DNA from: Arthrobacter sp. D5-1
GTDB lineage: Bacteria > Actinomycetota > Actinomycetes > Actinomycetales > Micrococcaceae
Direction of reading: 5' to 3'
Length of the DNA stretch: 64,000 nt
Assembly (NCBI RefSeq): GCF_017357425.1
Contig: NZ_CP014571.1
Coordinates: 3,410,001 to 3,474,000 of the forward strand
Part shown: positions 1 through 10,043 of the stretch, piece by piece
Position numbering within the stretch: position 1 is the first letter of the stretch
Layout: each line of letters begins with the position of its first letter
The notes under the pieces: model-generated
What the model was told of the DNA's origin: nothing
Databases searched by the model: none
What the model saw: only the letters and a program-made list of their open reading frames with translations
Position numbers and translations under genes: made by a program

Positions 1-158
1 TCGACAACCTGGACGAATACGTGACGTGCCGAACGGTTGACGACCAGACGAGGACGTACAGCCGTACCGGTGATGCGCTTGCGGATACGAAGCTGGCGAC
101 GGCTGCGTGCAGCAGACTTGCTCTTGTTCGTACGCTTCTTATTAATTGCGATGGCCAT
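1..158 (-). CDS. rplR: 50S ribosomal protein L18, N-terminal part (cut by window edge)
   Basis: The reading frame starts with ATG at 158 and runs off the window edge, giving the first 52 residues. The basic N-terminus followed by RPRLVV and [12 protein letters not shown] is typical of L18, which binds 5S rRNA in the central protuberance of the large subunit. It begins three bases after the rplF stop, in the usual spc-operon order L6-L18. Identification is firm from sequence and position; the C-terminal half is outside the window. Confidence 0.95.
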   Translation of the reverse strand, partial: MAIAINKKRTNKSKSAARSRRQLRIRKRITGTAVRPRLVVNRSARHVFVQVV

Positions 159-161
159 GGT

Positions 162-698
162 TTACTTACCAGCCTTTCCGACCTTGCGGCGGATGACTTC
201 GCCGGCGTAACGGACACCCTTGCCCTTGTAGGGGTCAGGCTTGCGCAGCTTGCGAATGTTGGCAGCAACCTCGCCGACCTGCTGCTTGTTGATACCCGAA
301 ACAGAGAGCTTGGTCGGACCCTCTACTACGAAGGTGATGCCTTCGGGTGCAGAGACGTTAACCGGGTGGCTGTAGCCCAGAGCGAACTCCAGGTCAGAAC
401 CCTTGGCCTGAACGCGGTAACCAGTACCAACGATTTCAAGCTTCTTCTCGTAGCCCTCGGTAACGCCCTGAATCATGTTGGCGATCAGGGTGCGGGTCAG
501 GCCGTGCAGCGAACGCGAGTTGCGCTCGTCGTTCGGGCGGGTGACCGTCAGGGTGTTCTCTTCCTGGGTAACCTCGATCGGGCTGGCCACAGTGTGGCTC
601 AGCTCGCCTTTGGCACCTTTGACGTTGATGACGGAGCCATCAAGCTTGACCTCAACTCCGGCAGGAACGGTGATGGGGAGACGTCCAATACGTGACAT
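162..698 (-). CDS. rplF: 50S ribosomal protein L6
   Basis: This 178-residue protein has the usual bacterial L6 length. It starts MSRIGRLPI and ends with the L6 signature region ([14 protein letters not shown]) and a basic tail. L6 binds 23S rRNA near the factor-binding site and the sarcin-ricin loop. The gene lies between rpsH and rplR in the spc operon, and a purine-rich GGAAAGGAAGAG stretch precedes the ATG. Nothing unusual is visible. Confidence 0.98.
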   Translation of the reverse strand: MSRIGRLPITVPAGVEVKLDGSVINVKGAKGELSHTVASPIEVTQEENTLTVTRPNDERNSRSLHGLTRTLIANMIQGVTEGYEKKLEIVGTGYRVQAKGSDLEFALGYSHPVNVSAPEGITFVVEGPTKLSVSGINKQQVGEVAANIRKLRKPDPYKGKGVRYAGEVIRRKVGKAGK

Positions 699-716
699 TA
701 TTCTCTTCCTTTCCCG

Positions 717-1115
717 TTACCAGACGTACGCGAGGACTTCGCCGCCCACGCCCTTCTTGCCGGCCTGCTTGTCAGTCAGGAGGCCGGAAGAGGTGGACAG
801 GATTGCGACACCCAGGCCACCCAGCACGTGCGGCAGGTTGGTGGACTTCGCGTAAACGCGGAGACCCGGCTTGGAGATGCGGCGGACGCCAGCGATGGAA
901 CGCTCGCGGTTCGGACCGAACTTAAGGTCGATGGTCAGCTTCTTGCCAACCTCGGCGTCTTCTTCCTTCCAGCCGGCAATGTAGCCTTCTGCCTTCAGGA
1001 TGTCAGCAACGCGTGCCTTCAGTTTGCTGTACGGCATGGACACGGTGTCGTGGTATGCCGAGTTTGCATTGCGCAGACGCGTGAGCATGTCTGCGACAGG
1101 ATCTGTCATAGTCAT
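717..1115 (-). CDS. rpsH: 30S ribosomal protein S8
   Basis: The 132-residue product begins [17 protein letters not shown] and ends with the S8 C-terminal motif ([12 protein letters not shown] followed by GGEVLAYVW). S8 binds the central domain of 16S rRNA and, in well-studied bacteria, represses spc-operon translation. The ATG at 1115 is used here; a second in-frame ATG at 1109 would remove two residues. The gene directly follows rplE with 78 bases between, and the S14 gene usually found there is absent. Confidence 0.98.
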   Translation of the reverse strand: MTMTDPVADMLTRLRNANSAYHDTVSMPYSKLKARVADILKAEGYIAGWKEEDAEVGKKLTIDLKFGPNRERSIAGVRRISKPGLRVYAKSTNLPHVLGGLGVAILSTSSGLLTDKQAGKKGVGGEVLAYVW

Positions 1116-1193
1116 TTGGGCTATAGCCCTTCCTCGTACCGGTTTCCGCTGCGCCGGCTCTCAAGAGCCTGCGAAGACGGACCTGTCACGTAG

Positions 1194-1772
1194 TTAGTTT
1201 TCGGTCTTGAACGGGAAACCAAGCGCCTTGAGCAGCGCGCGGCCTTCGTCATCGGTCTTGGCGGTGGTGACGACCGTGATGTCCATACCGCGAACGCGGT
1301 CGATGGAGTCCTGGTCGATCTCGTGGAACATAACCTGCTCGGTCAGACCGAAGGTGTAGTTGCCGTTGCCATCGAACTGCTTGCCGTTGAGGCCGCGGAA
1401 GTCACGGATACGCGGCAGAGCCAGCGAAACCAGACGATCCACGAATTCCCACATGCGGTCCCCACGCAGAGTTGCGTGTGCACCGATCGGCATGCCTTCG
1501 CGCAGCTTGAACTGTGCGATTGACTTGCGGGCCTTGGTTACCTGCGGCTTCTGGCCGGTGATCAGGGTGAGGTCGCGGACAGCGCCGTCGATCAGCTTGG
1601 AGTCCTTGGCGGCATCTCCAACACCCATGTTCACTACAACCTTGACCAGGCGGGGAACCTGGTTGACGTTCGCGTAGCTGAATTCCTCCTGCAGGGACTT
1701 CTTGATGGTCTCTGCATACTTGGTCTTCAGACGCGGAACGATCTTCACTGGAGTCTCGAGTGTCTCACTCAT
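1194..1772 (-). CDS. rplE: 50S ribosomal protein L5
   Basis: This 192-residue protein has a short extra N-terminus ([12 protein letters not shown]) before the L5 core. Family blocks seen include [32 protein letters not shown] and [17 protein letters not shown]5 binds 5S rRNA and contacts P-site tRNA and the small subunit. Its ATG overlaps the rplX stop by one base (TGATG), so the two are probably translationally coupled. Confidence 0.98.
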   Translation of the reverse strand: MSETLETPVKIVPRLKTKYAETIKKSLQEEFSYANVNQVPRLVKVVVNMGVGDAAKDSKLIDGAVRDLTLITGQKPQVTKARKSIAQFKLREGMPIGAHATLRGDRMWEFVDRLVSLALPRIRDFRGLNGKQFDGNGNYTFGLTEQVMFHEIDQDSIDRVRGMDITVVTTAKTDDEGRALLKALGFPFKTEN

Positions 1773-2131
1773 CAGATGTCCTTCCCGGTGGCCTTGGACA
1801 CGCGGATACGGACGGTCTTGGTAGCGCCATCCTTCTCAACGGTGTCGAGACGGAAACCAACACGGGTCGGCTTCTTGGTCGACGGGTCAACCAGAGCAAC
1901 GTTGGAAACGTGGATCGGGGCCTCAACGACCTCAATGCCACCGGTCTTGGTGCCGCGCTGCGACTGACCGACCTTGGTGTGCTTGGTGACGCGGTTGATT
2001 CCCTCTACCAGCACGCGGTTGGTGTCCGGGAATACGCGCAGAACCTTGCCCTGCTTGCCGCGGTCTCCGCCGCGTTCCTGCTTGGCGCCGGTGATGACCT
2101 GAACGAGGTCACCCTTCTTGATCTTAGCCAT
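1772..2131 (-). CDS. rplX: 50S ribosomal protein L24
   Basis: The 119-residue product starts [15 protein letters not shown], carrying the N-terminal KOW motif, and continues with [17 protein letters not shown], typical of L24. L24 binds 23S rRNA early in large-subunit assembly. The gene lies three bases after rplN and overlaps the start of rplE by one base, which fits the standard spc order L14-L24-L5. Confidence 0.98.
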   Translation of the reverse strand: MAKIKKGDLVQVITGAKQERGGDRGKQGKVLRVFPDTNRVLVEGINRVTKHTKVGQSQRGTKTGGIEVVEAPIHVSNVALVDPSTKKPTRVGFRLDTVEKDGATKTVRIRVSKATGKDI

Positions 2132-2134
2132 GGA

Positions 2135-2503
2135 CTAAAGCACCTCCGGGGCCAGCGAAACGATCTTCATGAACTTCTTGTCGCGAAGTTCACGACCAAC
2201 CGGGCCGAAGATACGGGTACCGCGGGGGTCACCGTCATTCTTCAGGATCACAGCTGCGTTTTCGTCAAACTTGATGTAGGAACCATCCGCACGGCGGCGT
2301 TCCTTCTTGGTACGAACGATGACAGCCTTGACGACGTCACCCTTCTTTACGTTGCCGCCAGGGATAGCGTCCTTGACGGTAGCGACGATCACGTCGCCAA
2401 TGCCTGCGTAGCGACGACCAGATCCACCGAGAACGCGAATGGTAAGGATTTCCTTAGCACCCGTGTTGTCGGCGACCTTGAGTCGCGACTCCTGCTGAAT
2501 CAA
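2135..2503 (-). CDS. rplN: 50S ribosomal protein L14, TTG start
   Basis: This 122-residue protein has the exact family length. It begins with TTG read as Met ([18 protein letters not shown]), preceded by a strong AAGGAG ribosome-binding site. The block [21 protein letters not shown] is the L14 signature region. L14 sits at the subunit interface, next to L3 and L19. It is the first gene of the spc operon here: a 353-base gap holding a terminator and a possible promoter separates it from rpsQ. Confidence 0.98.
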   Translation of the reverse strand: MIQQESRLKVADNTGAKEILTIRVLGGSGRRYAGIGDVIVATVKDAIPGGNVKKGDVVKAVIVRTKKERRRADGSYIKFDENAAVILKNDGDPRGTRIFGPVGRELRDKKFMKIVSLAPEVL

Positions 2504-2741
2504 TTTCTACTCCTTGCGTCGCGCCGGTTCTCAGACCGAAATCATGCATACGGAATGAGCCTTGCGGAACGGTTGATCGGGGTGTCTCTTGACCTGCCTG
2601 GATTTTGCCAGTACAGGCCTAAACGCCCGTGCCACAAGCATCAGCTTCCCTTGCAGAAAACTCTGCGCGGGGCAGTATGCAGCGGCACGATTGTTTACGA
2701 GGTAGTTGACGGCGCACAAGTGGCGCCATACAAACTCAATA

Positions 2742-2749
2742 TCCTAGCA
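2742..2749 (-). promoter_or_regulatory. Possible extended -10 element of the spc promoter
   Basis: Read on the minus strand, TGCTAGGAT lies just downstream of the rpsQ terminator and about 240 bases upstream of rplN. It matches an extended -10 element (TGn plus a TAnnnT hexamer). No good -35 box is present 17-18 bases further up, so the call is tentative. A very similar TGCTAGACT lies upstream of rpsL. Confidence 0.3.
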
Positions 2750-2784
2750 CGTTTACGGCCTGAAGCCGAAACGGCCGGAGATGC

Positions 2785-2822
2785 GGAAAGGCCCGCGCTC
2801 CCTGGGGAACACGGGCCTTTCC
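2785..2822 (-). terminator. Terminator after rpsQ (end of S10 operon)
   Basis: An 11-base perfect stem (2785-2795 with 2812-2822, arm GGAAAGGCCCG) with a 16-base loop lies 34 bases after the rpsQ stop on the minus strand. It has no long U-tract, which is common in high-GC actinobacteria. Confidence 0.75.
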
Positions 2823-2856
2823 AGTGAATCACTGCCAGGCATGCCCGGCGTCGGAT

Positions 2857-3153
2857 TTACTTGGCCTTTTCGAGGATCTCCACCAGACGCCACCGCTTGG
2901 TAGCGGACAGCGGGCGGGTCTCAGAGATGAGAACGAGGTCGCCGATGCCGGCGGTGTTCTCTTCGTCGTGAGCCTTGATCTTCGAGGTGCGGCGAATAAC
3001 CTTGCCGTACAGAGCGTGCTTCACGCGGTCTTCAACCTGAACAACGATGGTCTTTTCCATCTTGTCAGAGACAACGTAGCCGCGACGCGTCTTACGGTAA
3101 CCGCGCTGTTCAGCGCTGGCTGCTGCTTCCGTCACAGTTTCCTTCTCGCTCAC
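2857..3153 (-). CDS. rpsQ: 30S ribosomal protein S17
   Basis: This 98-residue protein has a short acidic N-terminal extension ([13 protein letters not shown]) before the S17 core. The core carries [14 protein letters not shown] and the [12 protein letters not shown] block. S17 is an OB-fold protein that binds 16S rRNA early in small-subunit assembly. Its start overlaps the rpmC stop by four bases (ATGA type), so the two are coupled. It is the last gene of the S10 operon and is followed by a terminator. Confidence 0.98.
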   Translation of the reverse strand: MSEKETVTEAAASAEQRGYRKTRRGYVVSDKMEKTIVVQVEDRVKHALYGKVIRRTSKIKAHDEENTAGIGDLVLISETRPLSATKRWRLVEILEKAK

Positions 3154-3470
3154 TTGGCGTCCTCTCCAGCTTCAACCTCGGCCTTTTCAGCCTTGGCAGC
3201 CTTCTTGGACTTCTTTTCTTCCTTGGCTTCCACAACCGGTGCGGCAACCTCGGCACGAATGCCCAGCTCGCGCTCACGGAGAACGGTGTAGATGCGTGCG
3301 ATGTCCTTCTTTACCGCACGCAGGCGACCGTGGTTCTCCAGCTGTCCGGTGGCGGACTGGAAACGCAGGTTGAACAGCTCTTCCTTGGACTTGCGGAGTT
3401 CTTCAACGAGACGCTCGTTGTCGAAACCGTCCAGCTGTGCGGGTGCGAGATCCTTCGACCCTACTGCCAT
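3150..3470 (-). CDS. rpmC: 50S ribosomal protein L29 with C-terminal extension
   Basis: The product is 106 residues; most bacterial L29 proteins are 60-75. The first 70 or so residues are the L29 core ([20 protein letters not shown] and [12 protein letters not shown]). The last 35 residues are an Ala/Lys/Glu-rich tail. L29 lies at the exit of the peptide tunnel. The frame is continuous and ends by overlapping rpsQ, so the tail is part of the gene and not a readthrough artefact. Such tails are common in this family of actinobacteria. Confidence 0.97.
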   Translation of the reverse strand: MAVGSKDLAPAQLDGFDNERLVEELRKSKEELFNLRFQSATGQLENHGRLRAVKKDIARIYTVLRERELGIRAEVAAPVVEAKEEKKSKKAAKAEKAEVEAGEDAK

Positions 3471-3472
3471 TT

Positions 3473-3889
3473 CTATTCACCACCTTCGCGACGCACAATG
3501 CGTGCCTTCAACGGGAGCTTGTGGATTGCCAGGCGCAGGGCCTCGCGAGCTACCTCTTCATTGACACCGGAGAGTTCGAAGAGAACCCGGCCCGGCTTGA
3601 CGTTTGCGACCCACCATTCCGGAGAACCCTTACCGGAACCCATACGGGTTTCAGCAGGCTTCTTCGTCAGCGGACGGTCCGGGTAGATGTTGATCCAGAC
3701 CTTGCCGCCACGCTTGATGTGGCGGGTCATCGCAATACGAGCGGACTCGATCTGACGGTTGGTAACGTATGCCGGGCTCAGGGCCTGGATACCGTACTCA
3801 CCGAAGCTGACCTTGGTGCCGCCCGTAGCAGCGCCGGAACGACCCGGGTGGTGCTGCTTACGGTGCTTTACTCGACGTGGGATAAGCAT
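3473..3889 (-). CDS. rplP: 50S ribosomal protein L16
   Basis: This 138-residue protein has the normal L16 length. It starts [17 protein letters not shown] and carries the [23 protein letters not shown] and [18 protein letters not shown] regions. L16 helps shape the A site and peptidyl-transferase centre of the large subunit. It directly follows rpsC with no gap and is followed by rpmC two bases on. Confidence 0.98.
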   Translation of the reverse strand: MLIPRRVKHRKQHHPGRSGAATGGTKVSFGEYGIQALSPAYVTNRQIESARIAMTRHIKRGGKVWINIYPDRPLTKKPAETRMGSGKGSPEWWVANVKPGRVLFELSGVNEEVAREALRLAIHKLPLKARIVRREGGE

Positions 3890-4711
3890 TTAAGCCTGTC
3901 CTCCTTCTGCTGCGGGAGCAGCAGCTTCAGCGGCCGGTGCTTCAACGGCAGCGGGTGCTGCCTCAGCTGCCGGACGGTCGTTACGACGACGGCGGTCGCC
4001 ACCCGGGCGGCCCGGACGGTCTCCTGCACGGCCACGGGACGGAGCAGCAGCTGCCTGCTGAGCCAGTTCCTTGGCAGTTACGTCACCCTTGTAGATCCAA
4101 ACCTTCACACCGATGCGGCCGAAGGTGGTCTTGGCTTCGTAGAAGCCGTAGTCGATGTTCGCGCGGAGGGTGTGCAGGGGCACACGGCCTTCGCGGTAGA
4201 ACTCCGAGCGGGACATTTCTGCGCCACCCAGACGGCCCGAGCAAGCAACACGGATGCCCTTGGCACCCGCACGCTGTGCGGACTGCATTGCCTTCTTCAT
4301 CGCACGGCGGAAAGCCACGCGGGAAGTCAGCTGCTCAGCGATGCCCTGGGCAACAAGCTGTGCTTCCATCTCGGGGTTCTTGACCTCGAGGATGTTCAGC
4401 TGAACCTGCTTGCCGGTGAGCTTCTCGAGCTCGCCGCGGATGCGGTCTGCTTCAGCGCCGCGGCGGCCGATGACGATACCCGGGCGTGCCGTGTGGATGT
4501 CCACGCGGACACGGTCACGGGTGCGCTCGATCTCGACCTTGGCGATGCCGGCGCGCTCCATGCCGGTGGACATGAGCTGACGGATCTTGATGTCCTCGCG
4601 GACGAAGTCCTTGTAGCGCTGTCCGGGCTTGGTGCTGTCAGCGAACCAGTGCGAAACGTGGTCGGTGGTGATGCCGAGTCGGAACCCGTGCGGGTTTACT
4701 TTCTGTCCCAC
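3890..4711 (-). CDS. rpsC: 30S ribosomal protein S3
   Basis: The 273-residue product begins [18 protein letters not shown]. It contains the KH type-2 RNA-binding domain ([17 protein letters not shown]) and the S3 C-terminal domain ([17 protein letters not shown]). S3 lines the mRNA entry tunnel. From about residue 215 it has a low-complexity tail, Arg/Gly-rich and then Ala/Pro/Glu-rich, longer than in enteric S3 (about 233). It sits between rplV and rplP with no spacer on either side. Confidence 0.98.
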   Translation of the reverse strand: MGQKVNPHGFRLGITTDHVSHWFADSTKPGQRYKDFVREDIKIRQLMSTGMERAGIAKVEIERTRDRVRVDIHTARPGIVIGRRGAEADRIRGELEKLTGKQVQLNILEVKNPEMEAQLVAQGIAEQLTSRVAFRRAMKKAMQSAQRAGAKGIRVACSGRLGGAEMSRSEFYREGRVPLHTLRANIDYGFYEAKTTFGRIGVKVWIYKGDVTAKELAQQAAAAPSRGRAGDRPGRPGGDRRRRNDRPAAEAAPAAVEAPAAEAAAPAAEGGQA

Positions 4712-5077
4712 TTAGCGAGCCTCCTCTTTCTCCGGGGTTGCGACAACCAGCGTGATGTGGCTGGTCCGCTTCCTAATGCGGTAGGCGCGGCCCTGGGCAC
4801 GCGGCTGGAACCGCTTCATGGTCGGGCCTTCATCAACAAATGCTTCGGTGATGAAGAGGTCGCTGTCGTCGAATGCAACGCCGTCACGGTCCGCGAGGAC
4901 ACGTGCGTTGGCCATTGCCGACTGAAGTACCTTGAATACCGGCTCCGAAGCTGCCTGGGGGGCAAACTTCAGAATTGCCAGAGCCTCATTCGCTTGCTTA
5001 CCACGAACAAGGTTGACGACGCGCCGGGCCTTCATAGGCGTTACGCGGATGTGACGCGCAATAGCCTTGGCTTCCAT
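4712..5077 (-). CDS. rplV: 50S ribosomal protein L22
   Basis: This 121-residue protein starts [20 protein letters not shown] and has the L22 signature near its end ([20 protein letters not shown]). Its beta-hairpin reaches into the peptide exit tunnel. The stop is directly followed by the rpsC start. A GAGAGAAGGAAAG stretch in front of the ATG is a good ribosome-binding site. Confidence 0.98.
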   Translation of the reverse strand: MEAKAIARHIRVTPMKARRVVNLVRGKQANEALAILKFAPQAASEPVFKVLQSAMANARVLADRDGVAFDDSDLFITEAFVDEGPTMKRFQPRAQGRAYRIRKRTSHITLVVATPEKEEAR

Positions 5078-5115
5078 TGCTTTCCTTCTCTCGTCTAAGA
5101 CGTAAAGTCAGGCGC

Positions 5116-5397
5116 CTAGCGGCGCTTGCCCTTACGGTCGTCCTTAACATGGCCGCGGAATGTCCGCGTGGGAGCGAATTCGCCGAGCTTGTGCCCGACC
5201 ATCGACTCTGTGACAAACACCGGGATGTGCTTGCGTCCGTCGTGTACGGCGATCGTGTGCCCGAGCATGTCGGGGATGATCATCGAACGGCGGGACCAGG
5301 TCTTGATGACGTTCTTGGTGCCCTTATCGTTTTCCCGTGCGACCTTCACAAAGAGGTGCTGGTCAACGAAAGGACCTTTTTTCAGGCTGCGTGGCAT
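5116..5397 (-). CDS. rpsS: 30S ribosomal protein S19
   Basis: The 93-residue product begins [15 protein letters not shown] and has the S19 signature ([19 protein letters not shown]) followed by [15 protein letters not shown]19 sits in the head of the small subunit with S13. It is preceded by rplB (12 bases) and followed by rplV (38 bases), the standard S10-operon order. Confidence 0.98.
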   Translation of the reverse strand: MPRSLKKGPFVDQHLFVKVARENDKGTKNVIKTWSRRSMIIPDMLGHTIAVHDGRKHIPVFVTESMVGHKLGEFAPTRTFRGHVKDDRKGKRR

Positions 5398-5409
5398 GTG
5401 TCCAGGCTC

Positions 5410-6249
5410 CTATCGCTTGTTCTTGCCAGTACGGCGGCGACGAACAATAAGCTTGTCGCTCTCTTTGTTCGGACGGCGGGTACGGCCCTCGGGCTTGCCG
5501 TTCGGGTTAACCGGGTGACGTCCACCGGAAGTCTTACCTTCACCACCACCGTGCGGGTGGTCAACCGGGTTCATGGCTACACCACGGACGGTCGGGCGAA
5601 CGCCCTTCCAGCGCATGCGGCCGGCCTTGCCCCAGTTGATGTTCGACTGCTCGGCGTTGCCCACCTCGCCGACGGTTGCGCGGCAGCGCACGTCAACGTT
5701 GCGGATTTCACCGGAGGGCAGACGCAGCTGGGCGAAACGGCCTTCCTTGGCAACGAGCTGTACCGAAGCACCTGCGGAACGAGCCATCTTGGCGCCGCCA
5801 CCCGGACGCAGTTCAACTGCGTGGATTACGGTACCAACCGGGATGTTGCGCAGCGGCAGGTTGTTGCCCGGCTTGATGTCAGCGTCGGGACCAGCCTCGA
5901 CGAAGTCACCCTGGGACAGCTTGTTCGGAGCGATGATGTAACGCTTGGTGCCATCAACGTAGTGCAGGAGTGCGATGCGAGCCGTGCGGTTCGGGTCGTA
6001 CTCGATTTCGGCAACGCGGGCGTTGACGCCGTCCTTGTCGTGACGACGGAAGTCGATCAGACGGTACTGGCGCTTGTGCCCACCACCCTTGTGACGGGTG
6101 GTGATCTTACCGGAGTTGTTACGGCCGCCAGTCTTGTGCAGCGGACGCAGCAACGACTTTTCCGGAGTCGATCGCGTGATTTCAGCAAAGTCGGCTACGC
6201 TCGAGCCACGACGGCCCGGGGTAGTCGGCTTGTATTTACGGATTCCCAT
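5410..6249 (-). CDS. rplB: 50S ribosomal protein L2
   Basis: This 279-residue protein begins [15 protein letters not shown] and has the L2 C-terminal signature ([18 protein letters not shown]). The histidine in that loop is important for peptidyl-transferase activity in the family. L2 is an early-binding protein needed for subunit association. Its length and neighbours (rplW, rpsS) are normal. Confidence 0.98.
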   Translation of the reverse strand: MGIRKYKPTTPGRRGSSVADFAEITRSTPEKSLLRPLHKTGGRNNSGKITTRHKGGGHKRQYRLIDFRRHDKDGVNARVAEIEYDPNRTARIALLHYVDGTKRYIIAPNKLSQGDFVEAGPDADIKPGNNLPLRNIPVGTVIHAVELRPGGGAKMARSAGASVQLVAKEGRFAQLRLPSGEIRNVDVRCRATVGEVGNAEQSNINWGKAGRMRWKGVRPTVRGVAMNPVDHPHGGGEGKTSGGRHPVNPNGKPEGRTRRPNKESDKLIVRRRRTGKNKR

Positions 6250-6278
6250 AATTTATTTCCTCGTTAAAGTGGTCTCCG

Positions 6279-6584
6279 CTACGCGAGCGGACCGCCGAAG
6301 ATGTCGATTGTGCCTTCTTTGAGGGTGACAATTGCACGCTTGGTGCTCTTGCGCTGACCCCAGCCGAATTTGGTGCGCTTGCGCTTACCGGCACGGTTGA
6401 TGGTGTTGATCGAGTCAACCTTGACCGAGAAGATCTTCTCGACGGCCAATTTGATCTCGGTCTTGTTCGAGCGAGGGTCCACCAGGAAGGTGTACTTGCC
6501 TTCGTCGATCAGACCGTAGCTCTTTTCCGAAACGACGGGTGCAAGCACGACGTCGCGCGGGTCCTTGATGGTGGTTACGCTCAC
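6279..6584 (-). CDS. rplW: 50S ribosomal protein L23
   Basis: The 101-residue product carries the typical L23 elements: [17 protein letters not shown] near the start and [16 protein letters not shown] in the middle. L23 lies at the tunnel exit and is the docking site for trigger factor and SRP. Its ATG overlaps the rplD stop by four bases, so the pair is translationally coupled. Confidence 0.98.
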   Translation of the reverse strand: MSVTTIKDPRDVVLAPVVSEKSYGLIDEGKYTFLVDPRSNKTEIKLAVEKIFSVKVDSINTINRAGKRKRTKFGWGQRKSTKRAIVTLKEGTIDIFGGPLA

Positions 6585-7198
6585 TTGGAGGCCTCCTCGT
6601 TCTTTAGCTTGTCAGCGACGAACGCCTCGAAAGCAGCCTTGGTGAAGACCACGTCGTCGGAGATAAGCACGTCGTAGGTGTTCAGCTGGTCTGCGTACAG
6701 AACGTGAACATCCTGGAGGTTGCGCACGGAAAGTGCAGCAACATCGTTGGCGCGCTCGATTACGACGAGCAGGTTCTTGCGCTCAGTGACGGAGCGCAGC
6801 GAAGCCAGTGCGTCCTTGGCGGACGGCTTGGTGCCGGCTACCAGTTCAGCGATGACGTGGATGCGGCCGTTGCGGGCGCGGTCAGACAGGGCGCCGCGGA
6901 GTGCAGCAGCCTTCATCTTCTTGGGGGTGCGCTGGCTGTAGTCACGAGGGGTCGGACCGTGGACAACGCCACCGCCGGTCATGTGAGGAGCACGGATTGA
7001 ACCCTGACGGGCGCGGCCGGTGCCCTTCTGCTTGAACGGCTTGCGACCTGCACCGGAAACCTCGGCGCGGGTCTTCGTCTTGTGGGTACCCTGGCGTGCA
7101 GCAGCGAGCTGTGCGACGACGACCTGGTGCAGCAGCGGCACGTTGGTCTGGACGTCGAAGATCTCTGCAGGCAGGTCTACCTTGACAGTGCTAGTCAT
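6581..7198 (-). CDS. rplD: 50S ribosomal protein L4
   Basis: This 205-residue protein has the L4 tunnel-loop region ([20 protein letters not shown] followed by GTGRARQGS). L4 lines the constriction of the exit tunnel and can control S10-operon expression in enteric bacteria; nothing in this sequence shows whether it does so here. The gene lies four bases after rplC and overlaps rplW. Confidence 0.98.
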   Translation of the reverse strand: MTSTVKVDLPAEIFDVQTNVPLLHQVVVAQLAAARQGTHKTKTRAEVSGAGRKPFKQKGTGRARQGSIRAPHMTGGGVVHGPTPRDYSQRTPKKMKAAALRGALSDRARNGRIHVIAELVAGTKPSAKDALASLRSVTERKNLLVVIERANDVAALSVRNLQDVHVLYADQLNTYDVLISDDVVFTKAAFEAFVADKLKNEEASK

Positions 7199-7202
7199 TG
7201 AA

Positions 7203-7853
7203 CTAGGCTCCCTTCACGGCGGTGCGTACGAGTACGACCTGGCCGCGGGCGCCGGGGACGGCACCCTTGATAAGGAGCAGCGACTTCTCAACGTCAACAG
7301 CGTGAACCGTGAGGTTCAGCGTGGTGTGACGTTCGGCGCCCATGCGGCCGGCCATTTTCAGGCCCTTGAAGACGCGGCTCGGGGTGGATGCGCCACCGAT
7401 GGAGCCAGGCTTACGGTGGTTCTTGTGGGCACCGTGGGAAGCGCCAACGCCGTGGAAGCCGTGACGCTTCATAACACCGGCGAAGCCCTTACCCTTTGAG
7501 GTGCCGACGACGTCGATCTTCTGGCCGGCTTCGAAGATCTCAACAGAGAGCTCCTGGCCCAGCTCGTAGGATGCGGCGTCTGCGGTACGCAGTTCGACGA
7601 CATGGCGGCGAGGGGTGACGCCAGCCTTTTCAAAGTGACCAGCCAGCGGCTTGGTGACCTTGCGGGGATCGATCTGGCCGTAGCCGATCTGTACGGCGAC
7701 GTAGCCATCTACCTCTGCGTTGCGCAGCTGGGTGATGACGTTGGAGTCAGCCTGGACAACAGTTACCGGGATGAGCTTGTTGTTCTCGTCCCAGACCTGG
7801 GTCATGCCGAGCTTCGTGCCCAGCAGGCCCTTTACGTTACGGGTTGCGGTCAT
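7203..7853 (-). CDS. rplC: 50S ribosomal protein L3
   Basis: The 216-residue product begins [20 protein letters not shown]. It contains the L3 signature ([20 protein letters not shown]) and the loop [19 protein letters not shown], which reaches toward the peptidyl-transferase centre. L3 is one of the first proteins to bind 23S rRNA. It lies between rpsJ and rplD as expected. Confidence 0.98.
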   Translation of the reverse strand: MTATRNVKGLLGTKLGMTQVWDENNKLIPVTVVQADSNVITQLRNAEVDGYVAVQIGYGQIDPRKVTKPLAGHFEKAGVTPRRHVVELRTADAASYELGQELSVEIFEAGQKIDVVGTSKGKGFAGVMKRHGFHGVGASHGAHKNHRKPGSIGGASTPSRVFKGLKMAGRMGAERHTTLNLTVHAVDVEKSLLLIKGAVPGARGQVVLVRTAVKGA

Positions 7854-7870
7854 AGTCTCTCAGCACCTCC

Positions 7871-8179
7871 CTAGAGCTTGATTTCGATGTTCACGTCTGC
7901 AGGCAGATCGAGACGCATAAGCGAGTCGACGGCCTTCGGCGTGGGGTCGATGATGTCGATCAGACGCTTGTGAGTACGCATTTCGAAGTGCTCACGGCTG
8001 TCCTTGTACTTGTGAGGAGAGCGAATTACGCAGTAAACGTTCTTCTCCGTGGGCAGCGGCACCGGGCCGACTACCGTTGCGCCTGCGCGCGTGACCGTCT
8101 CAACGATCTTCCGCGCTGAAACATCAATGACCTCGTGGTCATATGACTTCAGCCGGATGCGGATTTTTTGTCCCGCCAT
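7871..8179 (-). CDS. rpsJ: 30S ribosomal protein S10 (NusE)
   Basis: This 102-residue protein begins [19 protein letters not shown] and has the S10 signature ([19 protein letters not shown]). S10 is part of the small-subunit head and, as NusE, joins the antitermination complex with NusB and NusG. It is the first gene of the S10 operon, with a strong GAAAGAGAG site upstream and a leader of a few hundred bases. Confidence 0.98.
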
Positions 8180-8573
8180 GTCGCCTGACTCTCTTTCAGC
8201 TAGTGCTGCTCTAGTTAGGGCTGCTCTGTTTACTTACCTGTTGATGTGGCCGCCGAAGCGTTTGAGGATTTACCACCACACGCCGCACAAGCTGAATCCG
8301 GATATTCCGGGTTCCTCAACCTGCCGGCGCACCGACCCCCGCGGTCGGGCGTGTCGCGATTTCCACGCAGACTCGACCGCATTCCATGGGGTTCAGGGTT
8401 ATGTTTGGTCTTCCACTTGGACCCTGACACCCGGCATTATCCGGATCGGGACACGAAGAAGCGCTTGAACAACTCATCCAGTATGGCGGAAATATGAGGC
8501 AAAGGCCAATCGACGGTATAAGGGCCCCTGCAAGACCATTGCCCGGGCGCCTGCACCTGAGGAAGATGGGTGC
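8180..8573. other. Divergent intergenic region: S10-operon leader and GH1 promoter area
   Basis: These 394 bases separate rpsJ (minus) from the beta-glucosidase (plus) and must hold both promoters. No gene is visible; short open frames on both strands have no ribosome-binding site or recognisable product. A possible sigma-A-like promoter for rpsJ is listed separately and would give a leader of about 290 bases. No known riboswitch or L4-leader fold was identified by eye. Confidence 0.6.
8480..8509 (-). promoter_or_regulatory. Possible S10-operon promoter
   Basis: On the minus strand TTGGCC (8504-8509) and CATACT (8480-8485) are 18 bases apart. They match the -35 and -10 consensus moderately. 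They lie about 300 bases upstream of rpsJ, so transcripts would have a long leader. The call comes from sequence likeness alone. Confidence 0.4.
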
Positions 8574-10007
8574 ATGACCGTCCAGGATTCAGGCTCAGTG
8601 GAAGATCTTGCCGCGCGCCTGCGTCCGGGTTTCACCCTGGGGGTGGCGTCTGCGGCTTTCCAGATTGAAGGATCACTGACCGCTGATGGCCGTGGTCCGT
8701 CGGGCTGGGATGCCTTCGCGGAAAAGCCAGGAGCAATAGTCGACGGCGACTCCCCCACTGTAGCGTGCGACCATTACAACCGCGCCGATGAAGACATCGC
8801 GTTGATGCAGGAGCTTGGCGTGGACTCCTACCGCTTCTCGCTGTCCTGGCCGCGGATCCAACCCGGCGGCAAGGGCTCCATCAATCAACGCGGTCTGGAC
8901 TTTTACGATCGCCTCATCGACAAACTCCTGGCCGCAGGCATCTCCCCCATGGCTACCCTGTTCCACTGGGATACCCCTTTGGAACTGGAGCATGCAGGCG
9001 GGTGGATGAACCGCGACACTGCCGAGCGCTTTGCTGTCTATTGCGCCGCCGCTGCAGACCGCTTCGGTGACCGTGTTGATCACTGGGTCACCATGAACGA
9101 ACCCGTGTCAGTCACCGTGCAGGGGTACTCCTTGGGAGTGCACGCCCCGGGCCGGCAACTGCTTTTCGATTCCCTGCCTGCCGCACATCATCAATTACTG
9201 GGACACGGAATGGCCGTCCGGGCCCTGCGGAACGCCGGCGTCAAAGGGCAGATCGGAGTGTCCAACATGCACTGCCCCGTCGAGTCTGCCAGCAACAGTC
9301 TGGGCGACCGGCTGATGACGCAGGCGCTGGACCTGATCCTCAACCGCATCTATGCCGATGCGATACTGCTAGGCCAATACCCCAAGCCACCCTGGCCCAT
9401 GAAGCCGTGGTTCCGCTCACTCGGCACCATCCACGACGGCGATCTTGAACTGATCAGCCAACCTTTGGACTTCTACGGGCTCAACTACTACTACCCCGTG
9501 AAGGTGGCAGCAGGACCCGGGCCTGCGGAGATCCCCACCGGAAAGTCACCGGAGATGAGCGAAGTTCCCTTCCACCTGGCCGCCTACCAGGAGTATGAAA
9601 CCACAGGGTTCGGCTGGCCCGTTGCACCGGAGTACCTGGCGCTGTTGCTGCGACAAATGAAGGACCGGTACGGGGACGCTCTTCCCCCGGTGTACATCAC
9701 CGAAGGCGGGGCAAGTTTTCCGGAGCCGCCCCACGTTGACGGCCCCGTCCAGGACACCAACCGCATTTCCTACCTGGCTGAGCACCTCGGCCACGCCCTG
9801 ACAGCGACAGGTCCGGGCGGTATTGCCGAGGATGTGGATCTGCGCGGCTACTACGTCTGGACGCTGCTGGACAATTTCGAATGGGCGGCCGGCTACTCAC
9901 AGCGTTTCGGATTGGTCCATGTGGACTTCCACACCCAGGAACGGACTCCCAAGGAGTCCTATTACTGGTTGCGTGCACTGGAGCGAGCCCGCTCCCAAGA
10001 ACCGTAG
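8574..10007 (+). CDS. GH1 beta-glucosidase
   Basis: The 477-residue product is a glycoside hydrolase family 1 enzyme that removes terminal beta-linked glucose (or related sugars) from small glycosides. The N-terminal signature FTLGVASAAFQIEG is present. The acid/base Glu176 is in TMNEP and the nucleophile Glu377 is in YITEGG. No signal peptide is seen, so it acts in the cytoplasm on imported sugars. It is the only plus-strand gene within the str/S10 ribosomal region and has no transporter or sugar regulator beside it. Exact substrate is not predictable. Confidence 0.93.
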   Translation: MTVQDSGSVEDLAARLRPGFTLGVASAAFQIEGSLTADGRGPSGWDAFAEKPGAIVDGDSPTVACDHYNRADEDIALMQELGVDSYRFSLSWPRIQPGGKGSINQRGLDFYDRLIDKLLAAGISPMATLFHWDTPLELEHAGGWMNRDTAERFAVYCAAAADRFGDRVDHWVTMNEPVSVTVQGYSLGVHAPGRQLLFDSLPAAHHQLLGHGMAVRALRNAGVKGQIGVSNMHCPVESASNSLGDRLMTQALDLILNRIYADAILLGQYPKPPWPMKPWFRSLGTIHDGDLELISQPLDFYGLNYYYPVKVAAGPGPAEIPTGKSPEMSEVPFHLAAYQEYETTGFGWPVAPEYLALLLRQMKDRYGDALPPVYITEGGASFPEPPHVDGPVQDTNRISYLAEHLGHALTATGPGGIAEDVDLRGYYVWTLLDNFEWAAGYSQRFGLVHVDFHTQERTPKESYYWLRALERARSQEP

Positions 10008-10043
10008 GCCGCCTGGCTAGCCCAGTCCTGCTAAAACGACGGG

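Larger units (their letters stand above)
2504..2856. other. Intergenic region between S10 and spc operons
   Basis: No convincing gene is seen in these 353 bases. On the minus strand the rpsQ-side end carries a terminator hairpin (2785-2822). After it come a possible extended -10 box (TGCTAGGAT) and a leader of roughly 240 bases before rplN. The split means the S10 and spc operons probably have separate promoters. No known leader RNA was recognised by eye. Confidence 0.7.

Noticed and set aside
3437..5098. Long plus-strand frames opposite rplP, rpsC and rplV
   Set aside because: Same reason: high-GC third-position bias leaves the opposite strand open.
8230..8497. Short open frames in the rpsJ upstream region
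   Set aside because: No ribosome-binding site, no homology seen, and overlap with the expected leader.
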